From Ischnura elegans (Eukaryota > Arthropoda > Insecta > Odonata > Coenagrionidae), in the NCBI RefSeq assembly GCF_921293095.1, contig NC_060257.1:60052968-60116967 (forward strand): a stretch of DNA of 64,000 bases, in the 5' to 3' direction. The position numbers and the translations under genes were made by a program. This document shows, piece by piece, positions 10,723-22,921 of the stretch (its first letter is position 1; every line of letters starts with the position of its first letter). The notes below the pieces were generated by a model. That model was not told where the DNA came from and made no database searches. It was given only the letters and a program-made list of their open reading frames with translations.

Positions 10723-13151
10723 TTACTTTAAGGAAAACACTACACGTACATCAATGGAGTTGATGGTGCAGTACCTATATTGAATTACGAGGCTAATGCA
10801 GTTCCTGAGCTATATCTAAGAAAAATTAGTTAATTAATTCTAAGGACAACTAAATTCTTGGTAAAAAAAGGAATCATGTATAAAAATTATTGTTTAATGT
10901 CAATTAAGAATATGTATTTATCATTCAAATGGTAAGCAAAAATATTTTTTGACAATTTAAAGCTATTATTTTACACGAAATCACGAATGTCACATGGATA
11001 TGCTTTGGTTCCATGCTTCTATTTTAGAACAACCATTTCAATCATCATTTTACATGCCAAGTTTGATGACTACACTCTGCTTCTATTAAAATAATGGGTA
11101 GCTGACCTTAGCAAAAGCCGAGATTAAAATAATTAATGCAAGTACGAGTGCATTTGATTCGAAAAAAAAAGATTCCAGTAGAAAAATCTCTTTGCATTTT
11201 ATTTAAAAATACTCTTTATTTGATAATCTTTTGATTTGGTAACATCACATCTCAATCACTGGCACCAAATCCCATAGGTTATACCTACCAACCATTTTTC
11301 ACGCAAAATAGTTTTTTCAATTATAATTAAAGGAAATTACTTTTATTTTGCGACGCGGATTTATGAAATGATTCAAAACACGTAGAGTGAATGCATAGGG
11401 TTAAATTTAATAACGCCAGAATAATCCCAGAAATAATGAAAACCGGTAGATTATAATTTTGTCTGAAACACCCAGATTTAAGAACCTATAAAAGCCTTCA
11501 TATTTGCTCGCAGATACAGCGTAGTTACCTTAATTATATCATTTGTCTAGCTCTCAAATATTCTCCAGGGTTAAAACTTGGAAATCCAACCTCGCGAAGA
11601 GTAAAAAAGCCCACATTTTTTTCAATTCAGCACATAATTATGGTTATATTTAGGCCGAACGGAATTTTGGTCAGTCACATACATTACGATAATCGTTTCC
11701 ATATATCACCTAATTTCCTGGCCCCCAGCCAAGGAACAGATTTCACAGGTTTATCTCACCGATAAATTGTACAATTGGAAGAAACGGTTATGAGCAATGA
11801 CGTAATACAACGAAGAAAAAATAATCGAATTACTCTAACGATTTTATCTTCGGTAATTATTACTTGAAATCGATACATTTAAAAGTAATATTTCCTTGTA
11901 TTTTCATCCAAAGCTCCTGCGAGTTATCGTTACTTTTGAGCAACTATTGATCAATATTGCATTCAAATATATTACTCATTGCAGTCCTGTTTACAATATA
12001 AATCACTAAGCACTTCAATTTGAGCATAAAATATTTCAACATCATATGATTTCTGTTTACACCTGAAGTTTTACGCATGCATGAATTGAATTTTTTTGTT
12101 AATCATTCTATTGATGACAATGGCGTTTACCTTTTGATAATAAGATAAAGCACTATAGTTCACGAGGAAACGTACTGAACTGTTATACCAACGTAATTGA
12201 AATTGATTTACGATAGTAATAATATTCTGAGGAAAAATGCGTGATAATATAAACTTCCTTACAGAAAAAACAAACATATAGTGATTTGGAAAGTAAAACT
12301 GCGGTGAACTCCGGTGTTTTTTAATATTATTTTTGCCATTCCTCTCATAGAAAAGCAAGTTTTCTTTAACTTTTGTAAGGAAAATTTCTTCTTGTTCCTT
12401 TGCCTTCGCCATTAATCCAGCTAAATGAATCATTAATGCCACGTTTTCATGCTCTTAAATTATGTCTTTAAATCGTCAATTTAGATATTGGGAATAATTA
12501 AAAGCATTGTTTATTCATTGAGCACGTGGGGCGATCCGAAAAATGTGAAAATGGAAAGTGAGCAAGGACATTTGAATAATAATTTCATTTGGGTATTCGT
12601 TATAGTATCATAACCGCTAAAGAAATGAGAGAGAGAGGTAGATTAACCGTTTACATTATAGAAACACATATCAGTAATCGTTAGTGAAACCTTTGGATTC
12701 CACGCGCGCTGGTCGAAAAACAATCCCAGCTAGATTACCTCATAGAAAGGAGGAAAATTTGGTAGAACATATTTATATATAAAATAAGTGCATTAATCAA
12801 ACAATTTCATTTTTTTTGGAATAACATCAAATTATAATTAAAATGCAGGCTTGCATGTAATTAACCCGTTTTTCAGAAAATATTGTGAGGGATTTCTTAT
12901 GCATAGGAAAAAAATTAATAGTAATTATAATCCAACAGATTAATATTTCAAAGAGTAACTTTTAGTTGCAATTTACATATTATTTACGTAAAATTAGACA
13001 GTGTAATTGTAGTTGAGCCCGATTATATATTTTTGCTGTACATCATTACAAAAATGTGCTTATACATAATAAAAAGTATTAAAAAGAGATTTTTTTCACT
13101 TGAAAACAAGTTCACAAATGCGATCCCCTCCAGATACTCGAGCGATATCAA
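10723..13151. other. AT-rich stretch, no gene seen
   Basis: No recognised protein, RNA or element. The longest open frame is 12071-12442 on the minus strand (123 codons). It has no recognised domain and AT-biased composition like its surroundings, so I do not call it a gene. Confidence 0.5.
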
Positions 13152-13159
13152 CCAGATAC

Positions 13160-13624
13160 TAGGGATGGTCCGATCGGATACCTCGGATCCAAATATTCGC
13201 GGATGCCCTTCATCGGATACATCGGATCCTAAGTCGCGGAAGACATCGGATCTGGATCCGAATTTTTTTTAAATAATAGCTTCAGTGAATGCAACGTGCA
13301 ATAAGGTTGGAAAGAGTTCCGATTTTATCTTCAAATGCGCCGTCGCATGCGATTCTTGTCCTAGTCATGAACCGTTTTGCTTGAAAGCTCTCGCAGAGGT
13401 TACGTAGGAGAATTTCAACCGTGGAAAATAAAAATAGCAAAATACGACTGGCACATAGTGTGACTCTTCCCAAGAGATTGAACAATCATCGGGGGAATCT
13501 CAGCGACAGGAATTTGAAAACGCATTTGGATACGAAAATATCCGATCCGAAAGATCCGGCTCCGAAAATGAAGGATCCGATCCGAATCCGGACCCGAAAA
13601 AAATCCTGGATCCGTCCATCCCTA
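13160..13624. mobile_element. hAT-like MITE, GGATCC-rich family, copy 1
   Basis: Terminal TAGGGATGG and CCATCCCTA, flanked by the perfect duplication CCAGATAC (13152-13159 and 13625-13632). Both ends are packed with repeats of the ATCGGAT and GGATCCGA kind. Same family as 16239-16771. Confidence 0.82.
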
Positions 13625-13718
13625 CCAGATACTCAAACCTCTTCCACACTCCCAAATCAGGCGTGACAGTTTGGATAGCTGTTGTTATATCTTGCTTCAG
13701 ATCATCAATAACACTGGA

Positions 13719-14100
13719 CGGCATGAAAATCGGCCCTGACACCATTCCTGCTGATTCTTCGTTAAAATGACCTCCTTAATCCGAATATGAACTCCGTTTT
13801 TCCCCATCACCCACCATTTTCGGGGGAGATCCCCCCCTCCAATTTTTAGCACTTTTCGATCATTTGGAGGAATTTAAAGGATTATTTTAGCATTTAAATT
13901 TTTTCTAGGGGTTTTGAGGGGAGCAAAATCCTAAAAAATTAATATTTATGGTAAAGAGGTAGATTTGGGGGGAATTAGTCTCCGTAAATTGTGTAAAAAC
14001 GCATTAAAAGTGATCAATTTTGCATTTTTTTCGCAACTTTTCACATATTTAAAAAATTTTCCATTATCCATTTCACATCATCCTCCCCCGAATAATAAAA
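13719..14100 (-). repeat. Interspersed repeat, copy inverted relative to 15715
   Basis: Contains CACCATTTTCGGGGG and TCAGGGCC/CACCATTCCTGCTGATTCT blocks that recur in inverted orientation at 15715-16085. AT-rich with C/G runs, no coding frame. Together with the other copy it forms an inverted pair around the pseudogene at 14797-15563. Confidence 0.65.
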
Positions 14101-14796
14101 ATATATAACAACAAGAAACTTCAGTAATAATAAAAATGTTTTGCTGCATAGCATAGCAACAATAATTAAAATATGTAGCATAGCTCGGAAGATTCACTTT
14201 ACTACGCTGGCCTCTCCCGCCTGTCCCGCTCAGGCTTGGGCGGCAGTTCTCTTGCTTTCGCAGCTAAAAAAAGGAAAAGTAATACTTTCTAATTATACGA
14301 ATAATATAAGATTGAGATGTTTATATTCTCATTTGAGTTAAAAAGTATTCTTTCTCTTTAATCATGGAGTTCGACAAAGTATCAGCCTCTCAAATCAATT
14401 ACGTCTATTGAAGTTGTCGTCACCTTCCCTCGGTTTACCTCTTATGATCACAGAGTCAACTTTTTCCGTGTTCTGGACAAGGATCCTTTATTCAAAGTAG
14501 TTTCAATTGTGCAAAACAGTAAAAGTTGTTTCACTCCGGTTTTTTTCCAAGTGAATGTCAGTATGTGGGCTTGAGTTGTGATTATTACCATGATTTAATG
14601 TGTAATTATGTTACGCGTGTGTAAAAATCATCCTCATCGCTTCAGCTATGTTTGCGGTGAATTGACTTAAACATCGCAACAATAACCTCTTTCTTTAATT
14701 CTTAAAACTGCATATAAATTTTACCCTGGCTGCCAAATTGGCGTTCAGGGCTAGGATTAAGCTCCAAGTGTTTGCTGAACCACTTGTTACAGTAAT

Positions 14797-15563
14797 TTGA
14801 CGAAATACTTGGTCGAACTACTATTGCTGCTTCTGAACTGCTTCCTTTGTGAATACAACAGCCGCGCCCGAGAAAAACATTATATCTTACGGAACTGGCC
14901 TGTGCGAGAAAGTTTCACACATGGTTATAAAAATGTCGCTCATGTTTCCCTGGTTCCGACAGAAAATATTCACTTGCCACCATTGCACATCAAACTAGGA
15001 CAGATGAAATATTTTGTGAAAGTTATTGACAAGACAGGAGCTGAATTTCAATTTTTAACTTAAAGCCTTCGTTTTGGTAAGGCTAAAACCAAGTGAGAAA
15101 TTCGTGGGCCCCTAGAATAGGAAACTTTTCCAAGATTCGACGTTTATGAAACACCTGGGTCATAAAGAAAATTAGCTTGTCTTGGATTCTGAAACGTGTA
15201 TTAGAACTTTTTGGGTGACAAAGAAGTGATGATTATGTCGCCCATGTTAAGGAATTGCTGTCAGCGTATTAGGTCATGGGGTGTAACATATCACTAAAAA
15301 TGCATTTCCTACATTCACACCTAGACCTTTTCATAGAATATTTTGGAGCAGTTTCAAATTTACATTGGGAACGGTTCCATGAAAATATCACCAAAGGAGA
15401 GGAGATTTTCAGAGAAGTTGAATGCGGGTATGTTGGTATGTATATTAGGCCTACTGCTGGTTTTTTTATGAGAAATTCTACCTCAGTGTATAAAGGGAAA
15501 TCAAATGCTAAATTACTTATGTTATTCATCGTTCTTCACATTTTTTATTTTTCTCTTTGTTGA
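14797..15563 (+). pseudogene. Decayed gene of an arthropod repeat-associated protein family
   Basis: Two frames are separated by stops and a frameshift. The first (to 15063) contains ILRNWPVRESFTHGYKNVAH and HLPPLHIKLGQMKYFVKVID. The second (15276-15563) contains MGCNISLKMHFLHSHLDLF and a GAVSN-x-x-WERFHENI segment. I recognise this pairing, LPPLHIKLGLMKxFVKA followed by GCNMSxKxHFLxSHLD and ERFHQDI, from many uncharacterised, high-copy proteins in arthropod genomes. The biochemical role is unknown to me; high copy number suggests a mobile element. Several stops show this copy is dead. Confidence 0.6.
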
Positions 15564-15714
15564 TGCGCGTGTCGTATTGAGGGCGCCAGCGTGGTAGCGT
15601 ACCTTCTGAACTGTTGGCACACATTTTCATTATTTTTTCCATGCCGTGTTCTAAAATATTTTTATTATTGCTAATATGAGCTGTTGATATATTTTTCCAT
15701 CATTCTGGGATATT

Positions 15715-16085
15715 TCGGGTAGGGGAAGATGAAATGGGAGCAGTGAAAAATGAAGAAAATAAGTGAAAAAATTGCAAAAAAAAGAAAAGGTTGATAATTT
15801 TTAATGCGTTTTTTTAATCATTAACGGAAACTAATCCCCCCCAAATCTACATTCTTACCACTAATTATCATGTTTTACAACTTTTAAAACAAAAACGTAA
15901 TAAAAAAATATAAATGCTGATATAATCCTTATCATACCTCCAAATTATTGTAAAAGTGATGAAAATTAGAGGGGGGCTTCCCCCCGAAAATGGTGAGTGA
16001 TGGAGGAAAACGGATGTCATATTCGGATTCAGAAGGTCATTTCACATAAGAATCAGCAGGAATGGTACCAGGGCTCGAGAAAAAA
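15715..16085 (+). repeat. Interspersed repeat, inverted partner of 13719
   Basis: Reverse-complement relative of 13719-14100, sharing the G-run, GAAAATGGTG and AGAATCAGCAGGAATGGT segments. Confidence 0.65.
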
Positions 16086-16238
16086 TTATTTTTTGTCGTC
16101 CGTGTAATTAATGGTAGAGGTGGTCGAAACACAATATCCTTAACCCCTTCCACTTTAATTTATTTTCTGAATGCCGTGCTGCTATCCTCTATTTATTTAT
16201 TCTGCGGTTCTTTTTAAATAGAATGGTAGGGAAATGAT

Positions 16239-16771
16239 TAGTGATGGGATATCCGCGGATATTGCCCTTCATCGGATAAATCGGATCCAAAGTCGCGGAA
16301 GAATTCGGATCGGGATCCGAAATTTTAAATGATAGCTTCAGTGAATGCAACTCCCTATAAGGGTGGAAAGAGTTCCGATTTTCTCTTCAAATTTGCCGTC
16401 GCATGCGATTCTTGTCCTACGCCACTGGTCAGTGGTTTATCCGAAGATTTTTCCTATTTTCATTTCCAAACCCAAGCGTAACAGTGATGGTAACAGTCCT
16501 GAGCATGTAAAATGTTAAAAAAAAACAACTTGTAAGCCTATAAAAATGACTTTAATTTATAAAAATATTAAAATGTGCATGAAAATCCAAAAAGCATTCC
16601 TTCGATTGTACGTACCCAGAATAAACTTGAATAATTTCTTCGTTCAATAACAGGAATTGCAGGAAAATGCACTTGACTCCGAAAATATCCGATCCGAAAG
16701 ATCCGGCTCCGAAAATCAAGGATCCGATCCGAATCCGGATCCTAAAAAAATCCTGGATCCGTCCATCCCTA
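16239..16771. mobile_element. hAT-like MITE, GGATCC-rich family, copy 2
   Basis: Begins TAGTGATGG and ends CCATCCCTA, with flanks GAAATGAT and AAAATGAT (seven of eight match). It shares both GGATCC-rich ends and about 130 bp of interior with 13160-13624, in the same orientation. Confidence 0.8.
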
Positions 16772-17171
16772 AAAATGATATTTTATAGTTTTTAATCAAC
16801 TTATAACAGTGAAATACAAAGTGATTATTATTTCATATTGTCAAGTAATTAGTTAAATAAATCGATTTCACAGCTATTGCCACTCGTATAAAATAATTTC
16901 ATTACTTCAAAATATTTATATTGTTCCAATAAGTAGTGCCAAAATGATGAAGTTTTGATGACGCGCTTCACTTGTCATTGCGCGATTTGGCTCCGGAAGT
17001 TCATGATGAGCTGAACTCGTCGTTTCAGCGCAAGGGGTTGACCAGAAACGGATACAGAAATAAATCAAGGGGGAGTGCAACTGATATTTTGAGCTACCCA
17101 TACTTTTATCGTAATGAAAAATAATCAAGTTTCATGCAAAATTTAAGATAGTTTTATTTAAACTGATTATA

Positions 17172-17385
17172 ATCATCAGAGTCATCTGGATTGTTGATAA
17201 CACACTACAAAGACCCTATGAGGGAGTAGTGTAGAGAACTGCCATCCAGAGGACTCTGATAATCATATACAATACAATGCCATCTATAATATAAAAAAGT
17301 TACAATTGTGGTCCTCAATTGTTCGACAATGCGGGCAGCCCCGCAATGGCGGGGTCGTCCCTATATGTATCCGCCACTGTTCTCA
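17172..17385. repeat. Repeat fragments: short hairpin and 58.1-kb related segment
   Basis: ATCAGAGTCATCTGGAT at the start pairs with ATCCAGAGGACTCTGAT to 17267. The following 17297-17385 matches 58076-58160 in reverse orientation (GTTACAATTGTGGT, TGTTCGACA and ATATGTATC phrases). Part of the hairpin also matches about 56715-56760. Confidence 0.55.
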
Positions 17386-17464
17386 ACATAACCTCGTAAG
17401 TAAAAATCACAAGGGACGAGGTAGGGCCTTCTTCAGGGTCAGAGAAGAAGTGCATTGTCATAAG

Positions 17465-17490
17465 CATAGAGCATCTGGAGAGGGCGTTAG
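17465..17490 (+). repeat. Left 26-bp inverted repeat around THAP region
   Basis: Exact reverse complement of 21981-22006; starts CATAGAGCATCTGG. A second shared stretch follows in both copies: 17542-17563 and 21906-21927 (one mismatch seen), containing CCGCCATATTCC. Confidence 0.8.
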
Positions 17491-17749
17491 GTGAAAAAAG
17501 TGAAGCCAGCAGAAACCTGTTTACCCGATGCGCTTTTGTTCGTCCGCCATATTCCTTTACCCCGCTCGCTCGTTTTCTCATAAAGGTACGTGTTAAGAAA
17601 ATCACCTAATTTTCAGTAATCCGATGCTGCTGAAGCATTCTGAACGTATGCTGATATTCTAGAATTCATCTTAATACTGATATATTATTTTCTCCGTTAA
17701 AAAGTGAGTATTTAACCTTGAAAACGACATTTTTATTCAACCTTCGCAG

Positions 17750-17820
17750 ATGGTTTGCTGCGCGGCTTACGGGTGCAGTAATTGCCCCGATAAAAGGATA
17801 CCAGGAATTACATTCCACCG
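17750..17820 (+). CDS. Orphan first coding exon of a THAP-domain protein
   Basis: The exon follows a pyrimidine-rich stretch ending TTCGCAG and begins with ATG. It reads MVCCAAYGCSNCPDKRIPG then ITFHR, and stops two bases into a codon at the strong donor GTAAGT. THAP domains start M-x-x-x-C-x(2,4)-C, continue with a conserved FH before FP and are DNA-binding C2CH zinc modules found in host transcription regulators and P-type transposases. Here two cysteines and the FH fit; the next exon, with tryptophan and the CH pair, was not found in the window. A promoter-like CCGCCATATT (YY1-type) lies near 17545 and a possible upstream donor near 17584. It may be a lone exon of a transposon or of a host gene. 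Confidence 0.68.
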
Positions 17821-18798
17821 GTAAGTTACAAAATAGTCAATTATTAGTAATATCTGTAGCATTTGCTTGAAGTGCATGGTGAACCTTGTTAATTGTCTAT
17901 GTATGTGCCACGTGCAGCAGGTGGACTCCTGTGCGGCAGTTTACAGGTTAATTGCTACTTAATACTTATCAGTGCTAAAATTATATTATTCTATGTTGGA
18001 TTTTGTCATGAGCGATAATGCTTATCATAATGAAGTAAGAAATTTAAAAAAATATCAGTTCGTTTTTGGAACTCTTTTCATCTCTGCCTACCTTCGCTGG
18101 TGAACATTTTGGTGTATTAACATAATGGTAAAAAAGGTACCAATTCGCTGTGCAAGTTGTGAGATGTGAGTGAATACTGTGCATCATTGAACACTTAATG
18201 TTCAGATATTAGGTCTATTTAGAGCGGAGATACGCATGGCACTCTAAGGCACCAAAATTCGACGTCTGTTAAAAACATAACATATGTTCAGGTGGTTCTC
18301 AACCAAGCATTGGCAAATTTATTTTGGTTTCCACAAATTGTGGAAATAAGATCTAAAATGCAAAATTAATAAGTTATTATACTGGCCTTACAATTGCGTC
18401 TCATGTTTTGATAGGAATGCCAGGCAATATTACAATTATCGACCGAAAAGTTGTTATGATCATTAGCGATGACCGGTAACATCACTTACTCAGCAACAAA
18501 AGAGCATGAAATTCTTCCTCTGTTGATAGGTTTATATACACCTTAATTGATCTCATTGAGAAATAAAATGCTCAGTCTTAAAAACATCGTTGTGAAAGCA
18601 TAATTTGACAGTATTATTGAATCTTGACCACTTAACATGCCCTGAATGTGTTTTGTCTTGTTCCATAGCCCATTCATGTCCCCATATCTCTTAGAAAGCG
18701 GAGGCCACATGTTGTAATTAGTTTTTGCTGCTAGTTACTGCAATGTTTGGTTAATATCATTTTTCATTTAGCTCTTGTTCATCTTTTTTTGCTCGTAG

Positions 18799-20982
18799 GT
18801 GTTGTTTATATTTGTTTTTGTGGTAACAACTTTGACTGGAGGCTGACCAAATGATATCAACATGAAGTCTAAAATGAACTGTATTCTGGATTCGAAACGA
18901 CTTCTTTTTAATTGATGGTATTCTTTTCCTATCGGTAAGTTTATTTCTGTTTAGATAATATTATCAGGCATGCTCGGATTCCTTTTTAAGAGGTAATTTC
19001 TTTTCAGAGTGTTTTCTGCATTCATTCAGCTGGTTAAACATGTGTTGCTGCATTGGATGTTAAACCACAGGGATATGTGCTGCATGTTCCATGACTAAGC
19101 TGAATCATAATTACCTGGCTTTCATCTCCTTGAAGGGTGTCTGTAACTGGAGGCTGACCTAATGATATCTACATGAAGTCTAAAATGAACTGTATTCTGG
19201 ATTCGAAACGACTTCTTTTTAATTGATGGCATTCTTTTCCTATCGGTAAGGTAATTTTTATTTACATAATATTCACAGCCATTTTTCGTGTTGTGTTCAA
19301 GAGTGAAAGTACTTTTCAGGAATGTTTTTGGAGTCCATTCTACTTGGTGTAATGCTATGTTGGATTTTGTACCTGAGGAATGTTTATGGCACGCTCCACA
19401 CCGATGTGAAACATGAGATATAAACTCTATTCTGGATTTGAGATCACTTCTTAAGAAATGGGGGTGTCACTTCGTATTGGTAAGTTTTCCATTTGCTTTG
19501 ATAATATTCACAGAAATTCCGAGTTCCAGTTTAAAAGTTACATACTTTTCAGAAATGTGATCGTCTTCAACGTGCTTGGAGTGATGCTGTGTTAAATTAA
19601 GTTCCTTAAGAATTTTTATGTTTAAGAGAATATGTATGACATATTCCGCTTGTATGTTGAGTATGAAATATGAAATGATGGGGGTCACTAAGTGGGGGAA
19701 TGACATTATGCTGTACTTGAACTGTAGTCTGGATTTGAAATCACGTCTTAAAAATTGATGGCATCTCTTTCTGGTGGTAAGTGTTTCATTTTGTTTAGAT
19801 AATATTCACAGCCATTGTTAGAGTACTGTTCAAGAGTTACTTACTTTTCAGGAATGTTTTTGAGTCCATTCTACTTGGTGTAATGCTATGTTGGATTTTT
19901 TACCTGAGGAATGGTTATGGCACGTTCCACGGTGATGTGGAACATTAGATATAAACTGTATTCTGGATTTGAGATCACTTCTTAAGAAATGGGAGTGTCA
20001 CTTCCTATTCGTAAGTTTTCCATTTGTTTTGATAATATTCTCAGCCATTTTTCAGCTGATATTCTTCTTCAAAATTTACTGCCTTTTCAGAAATGGCTGG
20101 AAGTCATCCTGCTGCTTGTAATGCTGTGTTGGATATTGTACGTGAGGAACATTTATCATGTGTTCCATAACGGTCTTGTGTCAGATATATGAATGATTTG
20201 TCATCGTATTGAAAAATATGTAAAGGATAATAGCCAGATATCACCTGAAGATCAATAAAAACAAGACTAAGAAGCTAGTATGCAGTGGAGCAGAGGAGAC
20301 TAAGACGAACATTAACCCATAAAAGCATAAGCTAGAATGGGTGAAAGAGTTTCCTTACCTGGGAAACCCAATTATCAAGGATGGACAATGCAGGATGTAA
20401 ATAGTCAGTAGATTAGCTCATTGAAAGAAGGCTTTCTGCAAAAAGGAAGGTCAGATGGGAGGGAAGAAGGGCAGAGGAAGGTCCCGAATTAATGAGGGAA
20501 ATGTGACAGGTTATAAGGGATGTGAAAGAGAAGAAATCCATTGCTGTGAAAAGGTTAGCGGACAGGAGAGAGGAATGGAGAGCTGTGTTAAACCAATCTT
20601 AGCATTGGTGGCTAATGATGATGATGAATGAGTGATTAAGATTGACTTGAGGTCTTTGCTGAATTGCAATATTTGTTCGAAATATCCTATTCATGGTGAA
20701 AATGTTTTTTTCCAATAGGTTAGGTTTTTTACCAGCATAAATTCACTGCCTATATTAAATGACTCTAAATTTTCTTTGTTTTCCAGAAATGTTACTGTTT
20801 TATGCTACCTTGAAAGTTAAGATTGTTTGATGAGTGATGGAAGTGCATCTACAAAACATTCCATGAAAGTACTTTGTATGTATGTTAGGTTTCCTTTTCC
20901 TAATGGTGAGAAGCATTAATATGGAGGACATGGTTGGAAATGCCTATTTTATATGAAATTCAATCACCAATCCTGCTGTTTG
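18799..20982 (+). repeat. Tandem array of exon-like units with splice signals
   Basis: Seven related units, each entered by a pyrimidine-rich acceptor (usually TTTTCAG) and most left by GTAAG. Exon-like segments: 18799-18934, 19008-19245, 19320-19479, 19553-19776, 19852-20010, 20091 to about 20211 (donor lost) and 20787-20982. The first five spacers (a to f) are 73-80 bp with a shared GATAATATTCACAG-like middle; units f and g are separated by about 575 bp holding a LINE fragment. Units c and e are nearly identical and d and f are related. All frames hit stops early, so they do not look coding. They lie downstream of the THAP exon on the same strand. Confidence 0.7.
20290..20625 (+). mobile_element. 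Second LINE family, internally deleted fragment
   Basis: Contains a degenerate VKEFPYLG segment of the reverse transcriptase C-terminal region and then jumps to the GRGRSRIN and REEWRAVLNQS-like end, followed by a (GAT)n-type tail. It sits inside the exon-like tandem array after unit f. Confidence 0.6.
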
Positions 20983-21980
20983 GTAAGTGGTTAATTTTAA
21001 GACGTGAGTTAGCTTGAATAGTCAGAAGGCATACTATAGTGGTCATTAAACAATGGAATATTTTATTATTATTGTAGTTATTTAATGAAATTATAAATGC
21101 AGATATTTTGGTAAATGATGAAATGTATTTTTCAAGGAGTGATAGTGTTGTGGAATGGTGATTTCATATTGTTCTGTTTTATAGTTTCCCAGTGGACCTT
21201 TAACTTTTTAACGGAATTCTTGAATTACTGCATTTCAGCTCCTTAGCAGAGGAGGGGGGGGGAAGTCCAGCAGAAAGACAGTGCTAGTAGGAAGATCACC
21301 CTCTCGACATAAGAATTATTTTGCAGAAAGTTGTATGCAAATTGCAATTGATCATTCATTGTTCTACTGATGAAATAGAAACTTAAGTGATAGCATTTTT
21401 CATAAACATCCAGAGGTTTACCTTATTGGTGATACTAAGAATTTGATATATCACACAGACTCTGTCCATAGAAATTGTCAAATATATCCTATTTAGGTTT
21501 AATACAGCTGAATTGTTTTTACATATTTTTCATTGCAGGTTCAGCTAATCCAGTAGCCAATGTAATTGAGGGTGTATGAACATACAGAAATTGGAAATAA
21601 TCCTGGGTGTGTGGCAGCCTTATCGTGTATTCATAGTTCTCTTGTTAATCTGAATACATTATAATGGAATGTTACATCATGTCTGCCTAAGATTTATTGT
21701 TAATCGTGCGTGCGTCATATTTTTAATTTGCTACACCGTGGTTGAATCGTTTATTTCATCCAAAAGATGCATTTTTTCCGGTTTTATATTCAACAGATAA
21801 CCTTCCCTCATCGGTGGGAACGGCTTTTTCCGGCTGTCAATAGGTAAAATATTGAGTTTCCTTTGACGAATTCCCCATAAGGAACCATGTATTTCTGCTC
21901 CACCCGGGGTAATGGAATATGGCGGACCGGCTAAAGTGCCACGCCCCCCTGGCTTCACTTTCCTACCGTAGGAGGGGTAG

Positions 21981-22006
21981 CTAACGCCCTCTCCAGATGC
22001 TCTATG
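21981..22006 (-). repeat. Right 26-bp inverted repeat around THAP region
   Basis: Reverse complement of 17465-17490. The minus strand from here reads into a 75-codon open frame (21731-21958) starting with a GTG, of no recognised family. Confidence 0.8.
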
Positions 22007-22921
22007 GTCATAAGGTTGACGTCAAAAGCGCCTCAAGCGAACAAATGAGCAACTAAATGTAACTTAAGTGTTTTAGAACTTTAGAGCTTTCTAAATTCGA
22101 CGAAAGGTAGTAATTAGCTCTCCTTTCTTCTTAGCAAAGTTATAAATTTTTAACACTTTGCGTGCTATGGACGTAATATTACGTCTTGTTAATAAAAAAA
22201 GCGTTTAATTAATGTCTTGAGGACGAAAAGTCCTCTGTAGCTACCGGCAACCTTATCTTAGCCCACTTTGCGTGAAAATCTATTGAGGAAAGAACTGTTC
22301 GTTGAGGGAGTTACCCTTTTTTCATCCGGGATATAGAATGCTTTGATTGGAACAATGATTTTTCATGATTTCCTTGGCTTAAATAGGTCAAATTGGGCGT
22401 AATAAAAAATTATAATGCATTTTATGGCTGTACATCATTTGTTGCAACTTTTTTATTTTTCAAAAACAGTAGGTTTTCATTGTTAAACTATATATTTAAA
22501 AATTAGCAAAACATTTTATTCGAATCATTTATAAATAAGAGTAAAGTTTATTTTTATTGGAATACACATCGTTATAAACATAGTTTTGGTGCTAACGTTT
22601 AAAAAAGTGTAAAAGTGGTGGAAGTCTTTTTGAATCACCCTCTATTTGCAAACATTTCACAGCAAAAAGGATTTCGGGTTTTCTTCACGAGCCTTATGTG
22701 CAGAGAAAGGTACGATATAGCCATACAGCTACGGTTGGCTGAAATGGGTTTAAGTCCAAGACTTATAAAAGAAACATATTTATCGCCAATCATATCCTGG
22801 AGAAATACCATCAAATGCGTGAACACTCTTGAAAAATTATGGAGCCCAGGTGGTCATCAGTATGTTTTCAGAACTGAGGTTAGGTTTTCTTTGAGTATGC
22901 AATGATGACGATTGGCTTGAG

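Noticed and set aside
12071-12442. 123-codon minus-strand frame
   Set aside because: AT-biased composition, no known motif and no neighbouring exons.
21535-21700. Acceptor-like TTCATTGCAG followed by sequence that could be a terminal exon of the THAP gene
   Set aside because: The following sequence has early stops in all frames, no THAP residues and no clear polyadenylation signal.
22205-22245. GAGGACGAAAAGTCCTC hairpin resembling hammerhead stem II
   Set aside because: It is not followed by GAAA nor preceded by CTGATGA with a pairing stem I, so the core is absent.
22615-22905. 96-codon plus-strand frame with KGFRVFFTSLMC and RLAEMGLSPRLIKETY
   Set aside because: The stretch looks somewhat protein-like, but I recognise no family and the upstream and downstream sequence gives no support.
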